From Silurus meridionalis (lineage: Eukaryota; Chordata; Actinopteri; Siluriformes; Siluridae), in the NCBI RefSeq assembly GCF_014805685.1, contig NC_060901.1:17215905-17279904 (forward strand): a DNA stretch of 64,000 bases, given 5' to 3'. Each line of letters begins with the position of its first letter. The first letter of the stretch is position 1. Made by a program: the position numbers and the translations under genes. Shown piece after piece: positions 32,217 to 44,330 of the stretch. Below the pieces are notes generated by a model. The model did no database searches and was not told where the DNA came from. It worked only from the letters and a program-made list of their open reading frames with translations.

Positions 32217-33149
32217 TAAAACATATGGCATGCACCATACATCTACAGTATATACAGTAATATATTTGATTGATTATGAAAGTTATTTCCAGTCATTAAA
32301 AAAAAAAAAAATAAATCAGCTATGAGAGTGCATGAATTCACAAATTTAATTTTGAAACTCATTTCCAAATGCAAAATAATTGAAAATAATTTGGTTCGAA
32401 AAACAGGACTATTGTGATTCGAGTTGCCTTCTTTTTTTTAAATGTATCCTGTAAAAAAAGCATGAAATGCCAGCCATGAGTACTCGAGAGGGAATGCGAC
32501 TCTAGTTCAGCTTGTGGAAAACAATTTGCCTGAATTTTTCTCTTGAGGTTTCAACGCAGCACATATAAACTTGAATGGCCAATTTGGATGACTCTATATT
32601 ATTATTCTCGAGGCCCTTAATACAAAAGCAATGGAAGTCTTGCAGGACTACCTATGATAGCGGGCTTCACGGATCATGTGGCAATTATGTGCTTGAAAAG
32701 AATTATTTGTTTTAGGTATAGTGGAGTGTGCTATATATATATATATATAAATGGAATACAATTCTATAACTTTTTTCATAAGATTTCAGACTGTTTACAA
32801 TTAAGCAATTATTGTATGTGGAAAACCAGCAGGACGGAACTCTGGATTTTTTGTTATGCATAAGTGTATAGTTCTGAGCAATATTTCCACTCCAAAACCA
32901 TCTTAAAACTGCACAAGTAATGGGTCTGGGAACTGAAAATGGTTGACATTTTTTCTATTTATTTTCAGGGTTTTTTTCCAGGAGCAAGTGAAGAACCTGT
33001 GCAGTTCTGAGTTTTAGTTTTCTATCTTCGAGACTGATTATATATGCTGGGACCTCGGAACCCTACGTGCAAAATGAATACAGTACGGGGTTCCTTAACA
33101 TGATTCTTAAGGGATATGTGTTTGTAGGGCATGCTTTTGAATCAGGATC
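32217..33149. other. Intron, nothing recognised
   Basis: AT-rich intron containing a short (TA)n at 32731-32749. No coding signal. Confidence 0.45.
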
Positions 33150-33260
33150 TAGATGGTAGATTAGTGGTTAAGACATTGGATTTTGTATCCCAAAATCATG
33201 AGTTCAAATCCCAGCAAAACCAAGCTGCCCCCTGAACCCTTCAGCAAAGCCCCATTATCT
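33150..33260 (+). mobile_element. tRNA-derived SINE fragment
   Basis: The sense head has A-box-like tagattagtggttaagacattgg and B-box-like gagttcaaatccc, then the start of the body (accaagctgccccctgaac). It is truncated after about 110 nt. Confidence 0.7.
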
Positions 33261-34489
33261 TGCTAATGGTAGCTAGCAGCAAACAAAAACAATCCGTAGC
33301 ATTAATTTTGTTCATGACATGCCTTAAATAAAAACAGAACAAAAACGAGATGACGTGTGTGGAACAAATCATGACTGAGCTAAAGAGGACATTATGGACT
33401 TCTAATTTTACAGACCGAACTTGAGGTTTTGTTTTGACATTTTCCCTGAGGTTGTTTAATGTTGTTTGCTAATCTCGTCATCAGGTTTGGTGCTTCTGGG
33501 TCTTGGTTTGACGGACTTCATAGGAAAAGTCACACTGCAAAAAAGAGTCAAAAAAAATTACACTGACATTGACAACGGCCATTAATCTGTTGTCGGTGAA
33601 CATGTCAAACCAGTGATCAAAAACAACAGATTTTAGTCTATGATTGTAGAAATATTTCAGGCTTTTCAAAATTTGTCTCAGATGACCAAATCGTTGCCAA
33701 AATCGAAAAGTATGCACCTGGATTAATAACGTTCGTCAAGGTCTGCTGTCTGACATTAGGCTAATGTACTGTATATACGGTAAACTTGCAAACATACATA
33801 ATTACTATTTATAAATATGGTGTAATACGAGTAAATTAACAGGAATATAGAATTGTCATTGTTGAGGGCTTAAATGGTTCCTTTGGTTCCCCTCAGGTTC
33901 AACACTGCGAGAATAGAGGCCCTCCCCAGATCGCAGCAGCTAGAAGTGTTCATGTTGGCTTTACTTGATTTTTTGCCTCAAGAATTTCGTCTGGGTGACT
34001 CAGGAGCGTTCCCTCATGGAGAACTCTTGAAAGGGAATGCAATTAAAAGTAATTGCCAACTTTTTGAATATTTTCCCTGCACAAAGATGAGTCAGGAGAA
34101 AGTGAAGTTGAAGTGTTGCAGTTATTCCAAGTCACTTTCTTTCAAACAAAAGAGAAAAAATGTGGGCTAAGCGAGAAAGAAAAAATAAATGGCAGATATC
34201 ATCTCCACAATGCTTGCAAGCTTACTGTGTAACAAACAAAAAACTAATCATTTTATTACAATATCTATAATGCAGTACCCCGAAACCTTAAGTGAGTGAA
34301 AAACTAACATTACCACTAGAATGTAAGATTGATTGATGTTCCTTCTACAATCTTTTACAGTCATTTGTGGTTACTAGGAGCTACTGAGCAACTCATAAAA
34401 TAGCTCAACATTTGCGATCATCATTTAAACACTCCAGGAGGTTTACTAAAAAGGTTTAAATCTTTTTAAAGACTTAAGATTCAAAATTC
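33261..34489. other. Intron, nothing recognised
   Basis: Includes open frames at 33481-33717 and 33874-34170 without domains. The 33890-34170 stretch follows a splice-acceptor-like cccctcag but shows no similarity to the receptor. Confidence 0.45.
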
Positions 34490-34499
34490 AAACCCTTGA

Positions 34500-35470
34500 C
34501 TTTTGGATAACGAAACATTACATTTGGGGGATTTAGCAGACCCCCTTATCCATAGCAACATACAAAAGTGCTTTGAGTCTCTATCAGTGAATAACTTTAT
34601 AAAATGGTCTATTTTGGGGTTTTTAGGCAAGCATCAGTGTTTTGAATCCGATGCGTGCAGCTACCGGAAGCCAGTGGAGGAAACACAGCAGTGGGGTGGT
34701 GTGAGAGAACTTTGGCAGGTTGAACACAAGTCAAGCACCTGCGATTTAGATCATTTACATTGGACAGATATGGTTCAGAGGTAAACCTGCCAGCAGAGAA
34801 TTGCAGTAGTCCAGTCTCGAAATGACATGGGACTGAACAAGCAGCCTGTGTGGACAGAAATGGTCAAATCTTCTGATGTTGTAGAGAAGGAACCAAAGAT
34901 TGAGTCACATTAGCTACATGTGAGGAAAAGGACAGCTGATTGTCTATGCTTACCCCACGGTTGTGAGCAGTGGGAGTTAAGAGAATTTTGAAGAGTTATT
35001 ATGAGATCATGACCTAAGATGAATTACCTGGGACCAACAGTTCAGTTTTGCTGGGGGTAAGCTTCAGTTGATGAACCTTCATCCATGGAGATATGTCTAC
35101 CAGGCATGCTGAAGAAGAGTTGAGTGTCATCAGCATAGTAGTGGTAAAAAAAAATGTGAGGATATGACTTCACAAAGAGATTGGGTATAGAGGGAGAAAA
35201 GGAGAGGACCAAGACCTGAGCCTTGTGGGATGCCAGTGAAGAGTCTCTGTGGGGCAAATGAAGACCTCCTCCATGTTGCCTGGTATGAGCAACCTTCTGG
35301 GGAGGAAGCAAACCATTTCTATGCTGCTCCACGGATACCAAGGCTTCTGAGGGTTGACAAGAGGCATTAGGTCTTGTGAGATAGTCTGGAGCATACAGTA
35401 GTTGAAGGGATTGGATCCAGCGGGCAAGTGGTGGGATTGCCCAGGAGTGGCAGCTTGTGGTGGCTGGCAA
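34500..35470 (-). pseudogene. Non-LTR retrotransposon fragment with RT core
   Basis: The minus strand keeps reverse transcriptase motifs in two frames: GIPQGSGLGPLLFSLYT around 35180-35235 and HYYADDTQLFFS around 35110-35145, the latter with the catalytic Asp pair. A frameshift between them is near 35150. The 34780-35000 part has text found in many fish genomes next to this unit (gaattgcagtagtccagtctcgaaatgac). The clade is L2/Rex-like by motif. Both ends are decayed. Confidence 0.75.
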
Positions 35471-35578
35471 ATGTCTTAATCACTAAGCTACCACATTCCA
35501 ATGTATATACCCAGAGAGCATCTAATTTGAGCTTATGGACATAAAAATAGAAAAGAATAATCATTATTGGTCACACAC

Positions 35579-35580
<2 letters not shown>

Positions 35581-35622
<42 letters not shown>
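35581..35622. repeat. (TA)n microsatellite
   Basis: About 21 TA units end directly at the left end of the element 35623-36855. A further TA run of 13-14 units continues at its right end (36856-36881), so the element sits inside an original TA repeat. Confidence 0.9.
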
Positions 35623-35625
<3 letters not shown>

Positions 35626-36234
35626 TGGAACCCGGTTATCTCGCCCTTGGTTACCTCGACAACCCTATTAAGTCGACGTTTTTGAAGTGGAACCGCCAAA
35701 TTCTCGCTTTTTCTAAGCATTTTTTATCGGTTATGTCGACTTTTTTCATGTCGCGGAACCCTAATATCTCGAGCACAAGGGGGGGGATTAGAAATTTTAA
35801 CGTCAGTCATGTCGATCAGCACTGTGCAGCCGCAGAAGAACTCGCGAAAGTGGCGGAAAAATCAAACCTTACAGATACTACAGGTGTTTGTATTGTATAC
35901 TGGTGAATCTCTGCTGTTAGTAAGTGCACATATGCATTTTTTTTGTTAAATGTTATGCGATGAACGGGAGCGCAGCGCTCCCAGGTTTAACTCCTTACCG
36001 AGCGCGCGAGCAGGGTAAGGAGCACGGCTCTCTCGGTAAGGAGTTGAAGCCGGGAGCTTCAGAGAAAGCGGCCGAGAAAGCACCTGCCACGCCCCCTTCG
36101 GTCGTTCACGTTTGAGACTTTTCTGTCCCTCGTTTTTGGCTTCGGGTTCGGTTTTGGATCTTCCGGGTTTTTTTTCCGGCTTCGTGCCGTGCCGCCGGTC
36201 GCGGTATTTTTGAATTTCCCTATTTTTACATTCT

Positions 36235-36299
<65 letters not shown>

Positions 36300-36855
36300 C
36301 TTATCTCCCCCTCGGCATCGCGGACGTAAGTTTTTTCGGACACTTTGCTTTGTGTGTTTGTGCGGATTACTTCAGCCTGATGGTCATAAGTTTTCAGAAA
36401 CTTAGTTACTGTTTATTTTCTTTTTTCCACATGTGGACTAAATGTGAGACGGCACTGTGCAGCCGCTGTTTTTTTTTTTTTTTTTGAGCGATCTGTGTGT
36501 TTATAATGTTGGAGAATATAATAAAGGTTTGTATGGAGAATGGACGGTGGTTTGTATTGTATACTGGTGAATCTCTGCTGTTAGTAGGTGCACTTATGCC
36601 TTTTGTTGTTAACAAACGTATGTACATTTTTATAGCATGCCTTCATCAAACAAATCGCGGCAACGCTGTTGTGTAAAAAACCCTTCAAAAACACGTGCAT
36701 GCACATTCTCATTTATTAACGCACATCATGTACATAAAGAAATTTCAAGCACGTTAATATATTGCCGCCATTTTGATTTTTGTTTATCTCGATCATCGGT
36801 TACCTCGATGCTTTTTGGCGACCCCCTAGGACATCGACATAACCGGGTTCCACTG
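35623..36855. mobile_element. Tigger-like TIR element (1,233 bp) in a TA repeat
   Basis: The ends cagtggaacccggttatctc and cgacataaccgggttccactg match as inverted repeats, with inner partners ggttacctcgac/ggttacctcgatg. TA flanks on both sides. The interior is GC-rich for this window and has a palindrome gggagcgcagcgctccc at 35966-35982, an inverted pair aactccttaccgag/ctcggtaaggagtt (35990-36045), a (CT)n run and a direct repeat tgtattgtatactggtgaat at 35887 and 36553. No transposase frame is seen. Confidence 0.88.
36239..36297. repeat. (CT)n microsatellite
   Basis: About 29 CT units inside the Tigger-like element. It gives a spurious Arg-Glu repeat frame on the minus strand. Confidence 0.95.
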
Positions 36856-36881
36856 TATATATATATATATATATATACTGT

Positions 36882-37867
36882 ATATATAATTACAGCATAG
36901 TGCATTATTTTCTTAGCATATGGCAGACAAATGGCAATTATTTAAACAAGACTATTTACCAGCATTGTGTAAATAAGATGGAAGCTTTATAGTTACTCTG
37001 CAATTGTGTGTATTGTTGTTCTTGATCTGTGCTTATACAGTACTTCAATCTAGTTAATTTTCATGGAAAAAAGTCCTGGGGCACTTGTTGTGCTGAACGT
37101 TAAGTCTGCTTTATAAATGAAGGTGAATGATTGATCCTGGGTAATAATGAGAACCACTTTATTTTGCCATGTGCATGGAGTTTTTTTTTTCTTCATTTCT
37201 TTTGTACAAAGGTGAAAACAAAAAAAAGTATGCAATTGTCTTTCCTGTTTCGGAGACTCTGAAGCTGATGATCAGAGATCCAGGTAGATGGAAATCTAAT
37301 AGATTTTTAGATAGAGGGCTGATGAGATGGATCAGTGTTCCTGCTTCTCCTCATTCTATTCGGCTGATTTTGTCAGTACCTCAAAGCAAAGACATGCTGT
37401 CGAATTCCAATTCACAGCCTCCTGCAAAGTGCTGTACGTGAATGGAGCTTACATTAACGGCCAAACATGGTTGCAGGGAAATATGCAGAAAAAAGAAAAT
37501 TACACGGTATGCAAACCATTATTATATGATACAAAGTTCATGAAAAGTGAGTTTTGAGTGTCCTGAACTGTTTTAATGCAAAGTGCTGTTTTGTTATGTA
37601 ATTCCTAAGCTTTTCTGGAGAGACAGCCTTATGAATTTTTTGGGACGGATTGGTTTTGTGTGTTCTTGAGTGCTAATTGTTATATTTGTCTAGGATCTTG
37701 CAGATAACATTCAAATTTGAGTTTATATAGATCCTAGGCAGGCAAAAATGTTGATTATATATACAAGTAGTGCCATTTACTGTTATAATATCCACACAAA
37801 CCCTTTGTTCTGTGGCACAGTAGGCAAACTGACATGAACAGCTACATGTTTTGTCAACTAATATACC
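36882..37867. other. Intron, nothing recognised
   Basis: No named repeat. The small frames at 37169-37557 have no domain. Confidence 0.45.
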
Positions 37868-37965
37868 TGTTAAGGAGGAAAAGAGGAAGGCCAAGAAGGA
37901 GGTTAATGAAAGTGGTGAGGGAAGACTTGCAGGTAGTTGGTTTGAAAGAGGCAGATGTAGATTAC
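37868..37965 (+). pseudogene. RTE-like LINE fragment, opposite orientation
   Basis: The sense text aggaggaaaagaggaaggcc and gcaggtagttggtttgaaag corresponds to the RGRPRRR-x-V-R-E-D-L-Q-V-V-G-L-K end of the LINE protein at 63283. Only about 100 nt remain. Confidence 0.8.
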
Positions 37966-38364
37966 AATAGTATGGAGACAGATGATTCTTTTTACGAGGG
38001 TTCGGCATTTAAGCGTAAAAGGGAATAGAATATAAAGAGAATGGAATGAGGAAAATATAAAATATATGATGATATACATGTGAAAATATGTGTATGACAG
38101 TAAAACAGTAAAATTTAGGGTGATTAACGTGATTGTCCTTAAAGTGTCCATGTGCAGTATGGTGTGGTATAAAGTGACAGTCCAGAGATTAAAGTGTCAT
38201 AGTGCAAAAAAGTTGCAGAAAAAAGTTGCAGAAAAAAGATCGAGAGAGAGGTCCAGTACTAGATCTAAAGCGATTCCCTGAACGCAACAAAGGCCAAAAT
38301 CTTATCCATTGAGCTACCACTACCTCTTGCCATAGTGTCTAAAAAGGTAAAAAAAAAAAAGGGT

Positions 38365-38585
38365 GTTTTACGTTTGTCACGTACTTTACAGCACAGTAAA
38401 ATTCTTTTTCTTTGCATATCTCAGTGATGTTTAGAAGCTTGGGTCAGACCAGTGGGTCAGCCATGATACAATGGGTTAAGGGCCTTGCTCAAGGACTCCA
38501 AGAATGGCAACTTAGTGATACCAGAGCTTGAACCCCCAACTTTCCAATCAGTAATCCAAAGCCTTAACCTCTGAGCTACACTACG
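38365..38585 (-). mobile_element. tRNA-derived SINE, antisense
   Basis: On the minus strand, in order: an A-box-like tagctcagaggttaaggc, a B-box-like gggggttcaagctc, the body, and a tail agaaaaagaattttactgtg. It is the longest copy of this SINE type in the window. Confidence 0.75.
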
Positions 38586-38589
38586 AATA

Positions 38590-41090
38590 CCCCATAGTAG
38601 CCTCTCTAATGTTCTGTTCTCCTTTGGTTACTAAGTTACTAAGCTTGTGTCTTGTATTGATTAATTGTGCAGATTAATCTTAAATGTCACTAATAATCGT
38701 GAGTGTACGGCATCAGAACAACCAATTACCAATAGTTTTAGGTCAATTAGCGAGCAAATACAGACATTCATTAATTTCTATTTTTAGAAGATACTAGTAC
38801 AGTAAAGTAAAATTGTGAATCCTGTTCGGGCTTTTGCAAACAACGTGTACATTTGTGCTGATCAAATTCATAGATGCCATGCAGAAGATATTCAGCCTTG
38901 TGCATTTTCAATCACTGTAGTCTAAAGCGTAGTGTACATCAGAAAATACCAAAACTGTGCATCATCATATTGCCATTGGTGTGATGAGTCGAGAAATGCT
39001 CCAAAGCACCTGAGAAAAACTGTAATACAGATCTTAAAGGGGTAAGTGATTTTTTTTGTCCTTGCCAGATAAGACTTGGTGTCTGGATCTCACATGTTCA
39101 GAAGAAGGCTGTGAACCCACAGCATTACCATCAATGAGACAAGACATAGAGAAAACCCTGGCACTGTGGACTGATTTACTTTTGGCTGTGTGTATGGAAT
39201 TTGAAAAAAAAGAGAGGAGCTTTTAAGCAGCTTTTAATGGTATACTTATAGGAATGGCAATCGTAAACATAAAGACCCATACACACAGGTTTTGCCAACA
39301 ACTGAGAGTCTCTATATACTTTTTACAATTTTATTTTGTGAGCAAGGAACTGTGTGAAGTTGGTGAAATGCTCTTAGTATTCAGAGGATGGCATCTGCAG
39401 AAGTTATGCGATATTCATACCATCTTTAAATGAGATCTTTGATCGTCTGTTCTCATTTACAGTGGATTCGAGCAAGTCGTTAAATTCATCCGAATTTATT
39501 TCTACAAATTTATTTAATAAATCCGTTGCTGCCAGTTTGCTACTTTGCCCAAGTCTGTTTCTTTTTGTTGTGTTAAATATTTCAGTAGATTTACACCGAC
39601 TCACTGGAATAGGTGAAATCCATTCCAGACAAGTCCCCAGTGGTAATCTTTCCTGATTTCTGCCAGCAGACAGTGTACAAATATGGCTCAGGGGAGCTTC
39701 TCTCATGGCAAACACCAAGGCCAGGGCATGATTAACCATTCTCCAGAGTTAAACCCATATTTCTATTCATTTCAAAAGGATGTCAAGAGAGAATGATGCT
39801 GCACATGGGATTTATTTCGCAACTATTTGCTAGAGAGAGAGAAAAAAGAAAAAACAAAGACATTGTCTCTTCATGGTGATGACTGTTATATTGTTTTGGC
39901 TCTGTCGCATGCATTTTAATTTTATTCAATGACACATTATCTGGACAGTTAAGCTCTGTGATCTGGTAGCTGTATAATGCCTCCTGTAGTCTGGAATTGC
40001 AATTAGCAGAAGGCGGAGCTTGCTAACTTGCTCATAGGCTCTTTTTATTTTGGCAAATAATGCTTACTACTATAAAAGTTCGGAGGATAACCACGCTGCC
40101 CAGTAATCTCACTACAAATCGAATTGTAATTTTATTTATGTAAATAATAATACTGACTATTTAAACTGTTCTAGTGCATGTTGTACATGAGCAATAGCTT
40201 TGAGTTTAGAGTGAATACGTTGTAAATGTAAAAGTTGAACTCTGCATGGAGTAGGCATCATTGTTTTCAGGAAGTACTTTATAGAATAAATACAAACCAT
40301 TGACTAGGTAAATAATTTTCACAATTCTTGTTGAATTTATGCATCAAATATACATTAAGAATAAGTGATATTGCAGCACAGTTTTTTGTATCAGAATATC
40401 AGTAACATGAAATCACACCCTTATTATTATTTTTTTTTAAATAAATAAAGACCCAAAACTATACTTTTTTGGTTAATAATATGACACAGTATATGATACA
40501 AATGCAGTACTGGAGCCTTACAGCTTCATGGTCCAAGCTTCAAGTCCTTATCTCAGGCAACTGGTCCACTAGGGCAGTACTCAGAATGCCCCATCCTTAA
40601 TAAATTGCCGTTTTGTGGGGGAGGGGCAGCGGGCAAGACAGTTGATAATATTGTCTCTTCTGTACAAACGAGGATGAAATGAAAGCTAATAATATTTTTT
40701 CTCAATCTATTCCCTGATTACTGGATATGACTTACAAGTTAAACCTGTTATCTAGCAATCTAGGTGCTTTGGATTGCAATCACACTGCACAACATGTTTT
40801 TTTCGTTTAAGTTTTGCTTCCTGAAAAATTTTTACTGATTGTGACAGGTACCTGGTGGGAATGCACAAATATAGTTTTGGTTTCACTGCATAGACAGTTG
40901 ACTGTTTACCGGCAATAACGCTAATCATTTTTATGTTTCTAATACACTTTTAATTCAACATATTTAAACGTTTTTTGCTCCTAATTTTTGTTTGAATTCA
41001 ATGTCTGGTGCATTACGTTACATTGTCTAACGGTAGTCAGCAAGTGAGGGTGAGTGGAGCAAATGAATCTTGAGTGACATGTTGCACTCC
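38590..41090. other. Intron, nothing recognised
   Basis: 2.5 kb without a named repeat. A minus-strand frame of 111 codons at 39404-39739 is open, but it has no domain and lacks support. Confidence 0.45.
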
Positions 41091-41098
41091 ATTGTTTT

Positions 41099-41668
41099 TT
41101 ATGCTTTGAGAAGTTTGTCTCTTTCTCTTTGAAGGCTTTTCAGGCAATAATTTCTGGCCCGCTTGTCATTCATAACATGTCTGATCTGAGGGCCAACAAA
41201 AATGCCCTCTTTGCTTTTTCCCCCAGTTATTCTTGGAAACATATCTCTTAAATAGCGAAAACCTTTACCTTTTTTGTTAATCGCTTTCAAAAAAATTATT
41301 TATAAGTCACAATTTTAAGTGAATAGCAGGTAAAAAATTCTTTGCTGTCGAGAAGCGTTTCATGCGCCACATTTTTTTGTCTTTTTACGGAGTGGCCAAC
41401 CCTGTCTACAATAATGTGACTGTTTGCCATGACTGTCCTATTCACAGACGAAAAACAGATGAACTTTGTATAGCCGAGCTAACAGAGCAACGACTTTCAG
41501 GTCTCCACAGATATTCCAGTTGTACTTGCTGTAGTGGATGTGCTTTAGCAACATTTCCATGTTCTCATAGGCTTCTTTCACATGTGCTGCATAGCCAACA
41601 GGTATTGAAGGGTAAACGTTGACATTGTGTAACAGAACAGCTTTGAGGCTGGAACAATACATACACAC
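41099..41668 (-). pseudogene. Relic of a TE-associated protein family (KEGIFVGPQIR)
   Basis: Two minus-strand pieces belong to one protein. 41668-41438 has LKAVLLHNVNVYPSIPVGYA, AYENMEMLLKHI and WNICGDLKVVALL. 41290-41099 has FRYLRDMFPRITGGKSKEG and IFVGPQIRHVMND. I remember this pair of blocks in the same order in uncharacterised, multi-copy proteins of fish, aphids and hydra, which suggests a mobile-element gene. The block normally between them (C-F-L-C-E-W-D-S-R-A-R) is damaged: only FFVCE remains before a stop. The molecular function is unknown to me. Confidence 0.6.
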
Positions 41669-41676
41669 TATAAGGT

Positions 41677-42078
41677 CTATATTAATCCAATGAGCAGCAT
41701 CTGTTTATGCAAACCAATTTTATAGCCTGTTGAGACAGTGTCAAGATGGGTGCATACTTCCACAGAACAGCTTCCAACCTGGCCTGATTTCATGCCCAGA
41801 GATGCCCAGACTGCCCCATTGGTTATAGGTCTCTTAAAGAAATGAAAATGTTTTGACAAAAATATCAGAAAAAAATAAAAATAAAACGAAACATTGCAAT
41901 GAAACGAAATGTGATGCGCAAATTTGGATGTGATTTTGGTGATCAGGAGCCAAATATCCATAGGAAACACCCAACAGTGTTCAAGAAGAAAAACTTTGGT
42001 GCCCAGTGTTATAAGATGATACCGGAGACCTCACCATAAATCTAAAAGTATATGATTTTTGAGCACTCCATTCCACAT
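41677..42078. other. Intron, nothing recognised
   Basis: Plain intron sequence up to the solo LTR. Confidence 0.4.
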
Positions 42079-42316
42079 TGTCAGGGAGCACCCTGCTTCT
42101 TCTCCCGTGCGCGCCCTGCCCGCACGGAGCTTATCACCATCATACTGATTTCACACACGTGTCTCTCGTTACACACACCTATATAAACACTTCACTCACT
42201 CCACTCCAGCGTCCGTTATAGTTTCAGTTTGGACTCTGTGTGTAACTCTGCAAAACTATCATTAAACTCTGTTTGCTGGTGCTTTTGGCTTCCGCCTCTA
42301 TCACTGCCGCTTAACA
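42079..42316 (+). mobile_element. Solo LTR (238 bp)
   Basis: It begins tgtcagggagcaccctgc and ends gccgcttaaca (TG..CA). A 5-bp target duplication cacat stands on both sides (42074-42078 and 42317-42321). Inside are a TATA-like ctatataaac at 42179-42188 and a polyadenylation-like attaaa at 42261-42266, in the order U3-R. Solo LTRs arise by recombination between the two LTRs of a full element. The orientation given follows the TATA and attaaa order. The family differs from the Gypsy element at 51374. Confidence 0.88.
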
Positions 42317-42321
42317 CACAT

Positions 42322-43275
42322 TTAGTCGCCATTTGCTAATACAATAATCTCCACTGTTCTGGGAATTTTGGATTGTGCTTGTGGAGATTAATTCAGCCAC
42401 ACGGGTGTTAGTAATGTCAGATACTGATGTAGATGACGTGAGGAGGTCTAAAGTGCGGTCAAACTTTGAATTCATTTCAAAGTTGTTCATTAGGGATGAG
42501 TTCAGGTTTCTATAGCAGAAGAGTTTTCTCTCCAAACCATGTAAAGCAGATCTTAATGGAACTGGCTTTGTGCACAGAGCTTGAGATTTTGGAACAAGTT
42601 TGGGTCTGAGTTCAAATAAAGAAGAAAATTATACACCTAAACACCTTCTACATAATTTTGTGCATTCAGCTGTGTAGTAATTGTTTGAGGAAGACCCACG
42701 TATGGCTGGAAAAGCCAGGTGCCATAAATGTTCATATAGTGTACAAAACATCCTAACCACACCAAATTATGAGTCCATAAAGCTGATAGAAAACAAGTAA
42801 TGATTTGTTCATCACGTTTACTCTCCTGAATTATTGATGAACTGTTTTAGTTTTGTTGTCTAATATTTTTATTAATGACTGAATAGATAATTGAATACAA
42901 TAAGATTGGGGCATCTTATGAAAAACTATCAAGCAGATATGAAGATGTGTTGCCTCTCTGCTCGACGCGACGCAATATGTCTGAATCAACTCAGTGCTCT
43001 CTCCTGTTCTCTCATCCTTGAAGAGCAGGATCTCTTTTCATGCAATCACGTTAGTTTAATTACATGCCCGCTATGCTCAGCCATCACTTTGACATCAGGG
43101 TCTGGTGTCTGTACTTCACTGCCAGATTGTTTACCTTGTTAATGATGTGTAGGTCACGATCCCAACCACTTTCCGGTAATAGAATTGGACGAGGACACAG
43201 TACAATAGCACACTTGACACAAGTGTATATTTGTCTATTTGAATATCGGGTTTGTGCATTTGTGTGCATGTTGGA
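42322..43275. other. Intron, nothing recognised
   Basis: Plain intron sequence with no named repeat. Confidence 0.4.
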
Positions 43276-43559
43276 CAGAGGTGGAAAGTATTGAATTACA
43301 TTTAAACACAATACTGTAATTCTGTAGTTTTATTTTGTCTACTTTTTAAAGTAGTTTTTCCAAATCTGTAATTTTGCTTTTGTTTGAAGTATTATACATA
43401 AGTACAACAACATATCCGTTACGGTGTAAAATAAATAAAGAAATAAAAATAATGCTAGGAGAAAAGATTGAGCCCTGGAAACTATTGCACTGATTGGTTG
43501 GTGAGCTCGAGAACAAACACTAAACTGACAAGAAAGAAAAATGGTTTCGGGATCTTCCC

Positions 43560-44330
43560 GGGTGGTGGCCATCTTGCTTTTTACCCCTGTGCCACCCGTT
43601 ATTTAAGGATGCAAAGGACATTTGCTTGGAGCCATCTTATTCCACGGCTTTTCATTACACTGGGATTATCCTTGCCACCCTGCCTGCTCTGGATCCTGTT
43701 CCAGACCCTGTCCCTGTTCCTGGTTTGGACTTGTTTATCGGTTTGTGCTTCTGCTCTGCCCTTTATTTCTTTGTCTGCTGATATTTGGATTTCAGACTGT
43801 TTTTTGGATTTTGAATTGCCTTTCCTGCATTGCTCTGTGTGCCGTCTCTTAGACTTTAGGACTGTATTTTCGGACTGTGCTTTGATTCTGCCCTGTATTG
43901 CCCTGTTCGCCGGCCTCTATTTAATAGACTATAAAACTTTCTTTCAGCTTCTCCCATTAGGGGTCGCCACAGCGGATCATCCGCATGTTTGATTTGGCAC
44001 GTTTTTATGCTGGATGCCCTTCCTAACGCAACCCTCCCCATTTATCTTGGCTTGGGACCGGCACTAAGGCTTGTGCAACTTTAATAGCTGGGGTTGGTTC
44101 CCTGCCCGGGGATTGAATTGCTTTCAATTCAATCCCCCGGAATTGCTTTCATTTAAGACTTTTTAAGTTTACATCTGCCTGCATCCTGCATTTGGGTCCT
44201 CCTTCCAGTCACTGGATTTCTGACCGTATAATCTGGCCCTGTTCCTGCACCTACATCAATCTGGCCTTGCATCGTGGAGTCGGACAAGACAGACGGCAGC
44301 GATGCAGACCCAGCTGAAAGCAAAATGCAG
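43560..44330 (+). mobile_element. LTR-like relic inside hAT element
   Basis: The text ccgttatttaaggatgcaaaggac (TATA-like), a T/C/G-rich body with repeated ttggatttt/ggactgt/ctgccctg words, then gactataaaacttt and catctgcctgcatcctgc resembles the U3-R-U5 order of fish Gypsy LTRs. It may be followed by a short leader and gatgcagacccagctgaa. The boundaries and target duplication cannot be fixed. A 174-codon open frame across it is very probably chance. Confidence 0.4.
43943..44125 (-). mobile_element. tRNA-Glu-type SINE, antisense, head rearranged
   Basis: On the minus strand the 3' tail (gtggcgacccctaatggga), the body (ggttgcgttaggaagggcat, cttagtgccggtcccaagcc) and the start of the tRNA head match 8125-8365. 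The head is cut to the ccgggcagggaacc end and followed by a small inverted repeat (gaattgctttcaattcaa). It lies inside the LTR-like relic. Confidence 0.85.

Noticed and set aside
33874..34170. Possible extra receptor exon after a cccctcag acceptor-like sequence
   Set aside because: The translation has no similarity to mGluR sequence, and the exons at 20309 and 61480 already join in phase without it.
36059..36343. Minus-strand frame with a long Arg-Glu repeat
   Set aside because: It is translation of the (CT)n microsatellite inside a Tigger-like element.
39404..39739. 111-codon minus-strand frame
   Set aside because: No domain, no repeat relation and no splice context; not enough to call a gene.
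43468..43992. 174-codon hydrophobic open frame that could be taken for a membrane protein
   Set aside because: It spans the LTR-like relic and the antisense SINE tail; the hydrophobicity comes from T-rich composition, and no family is recognised.
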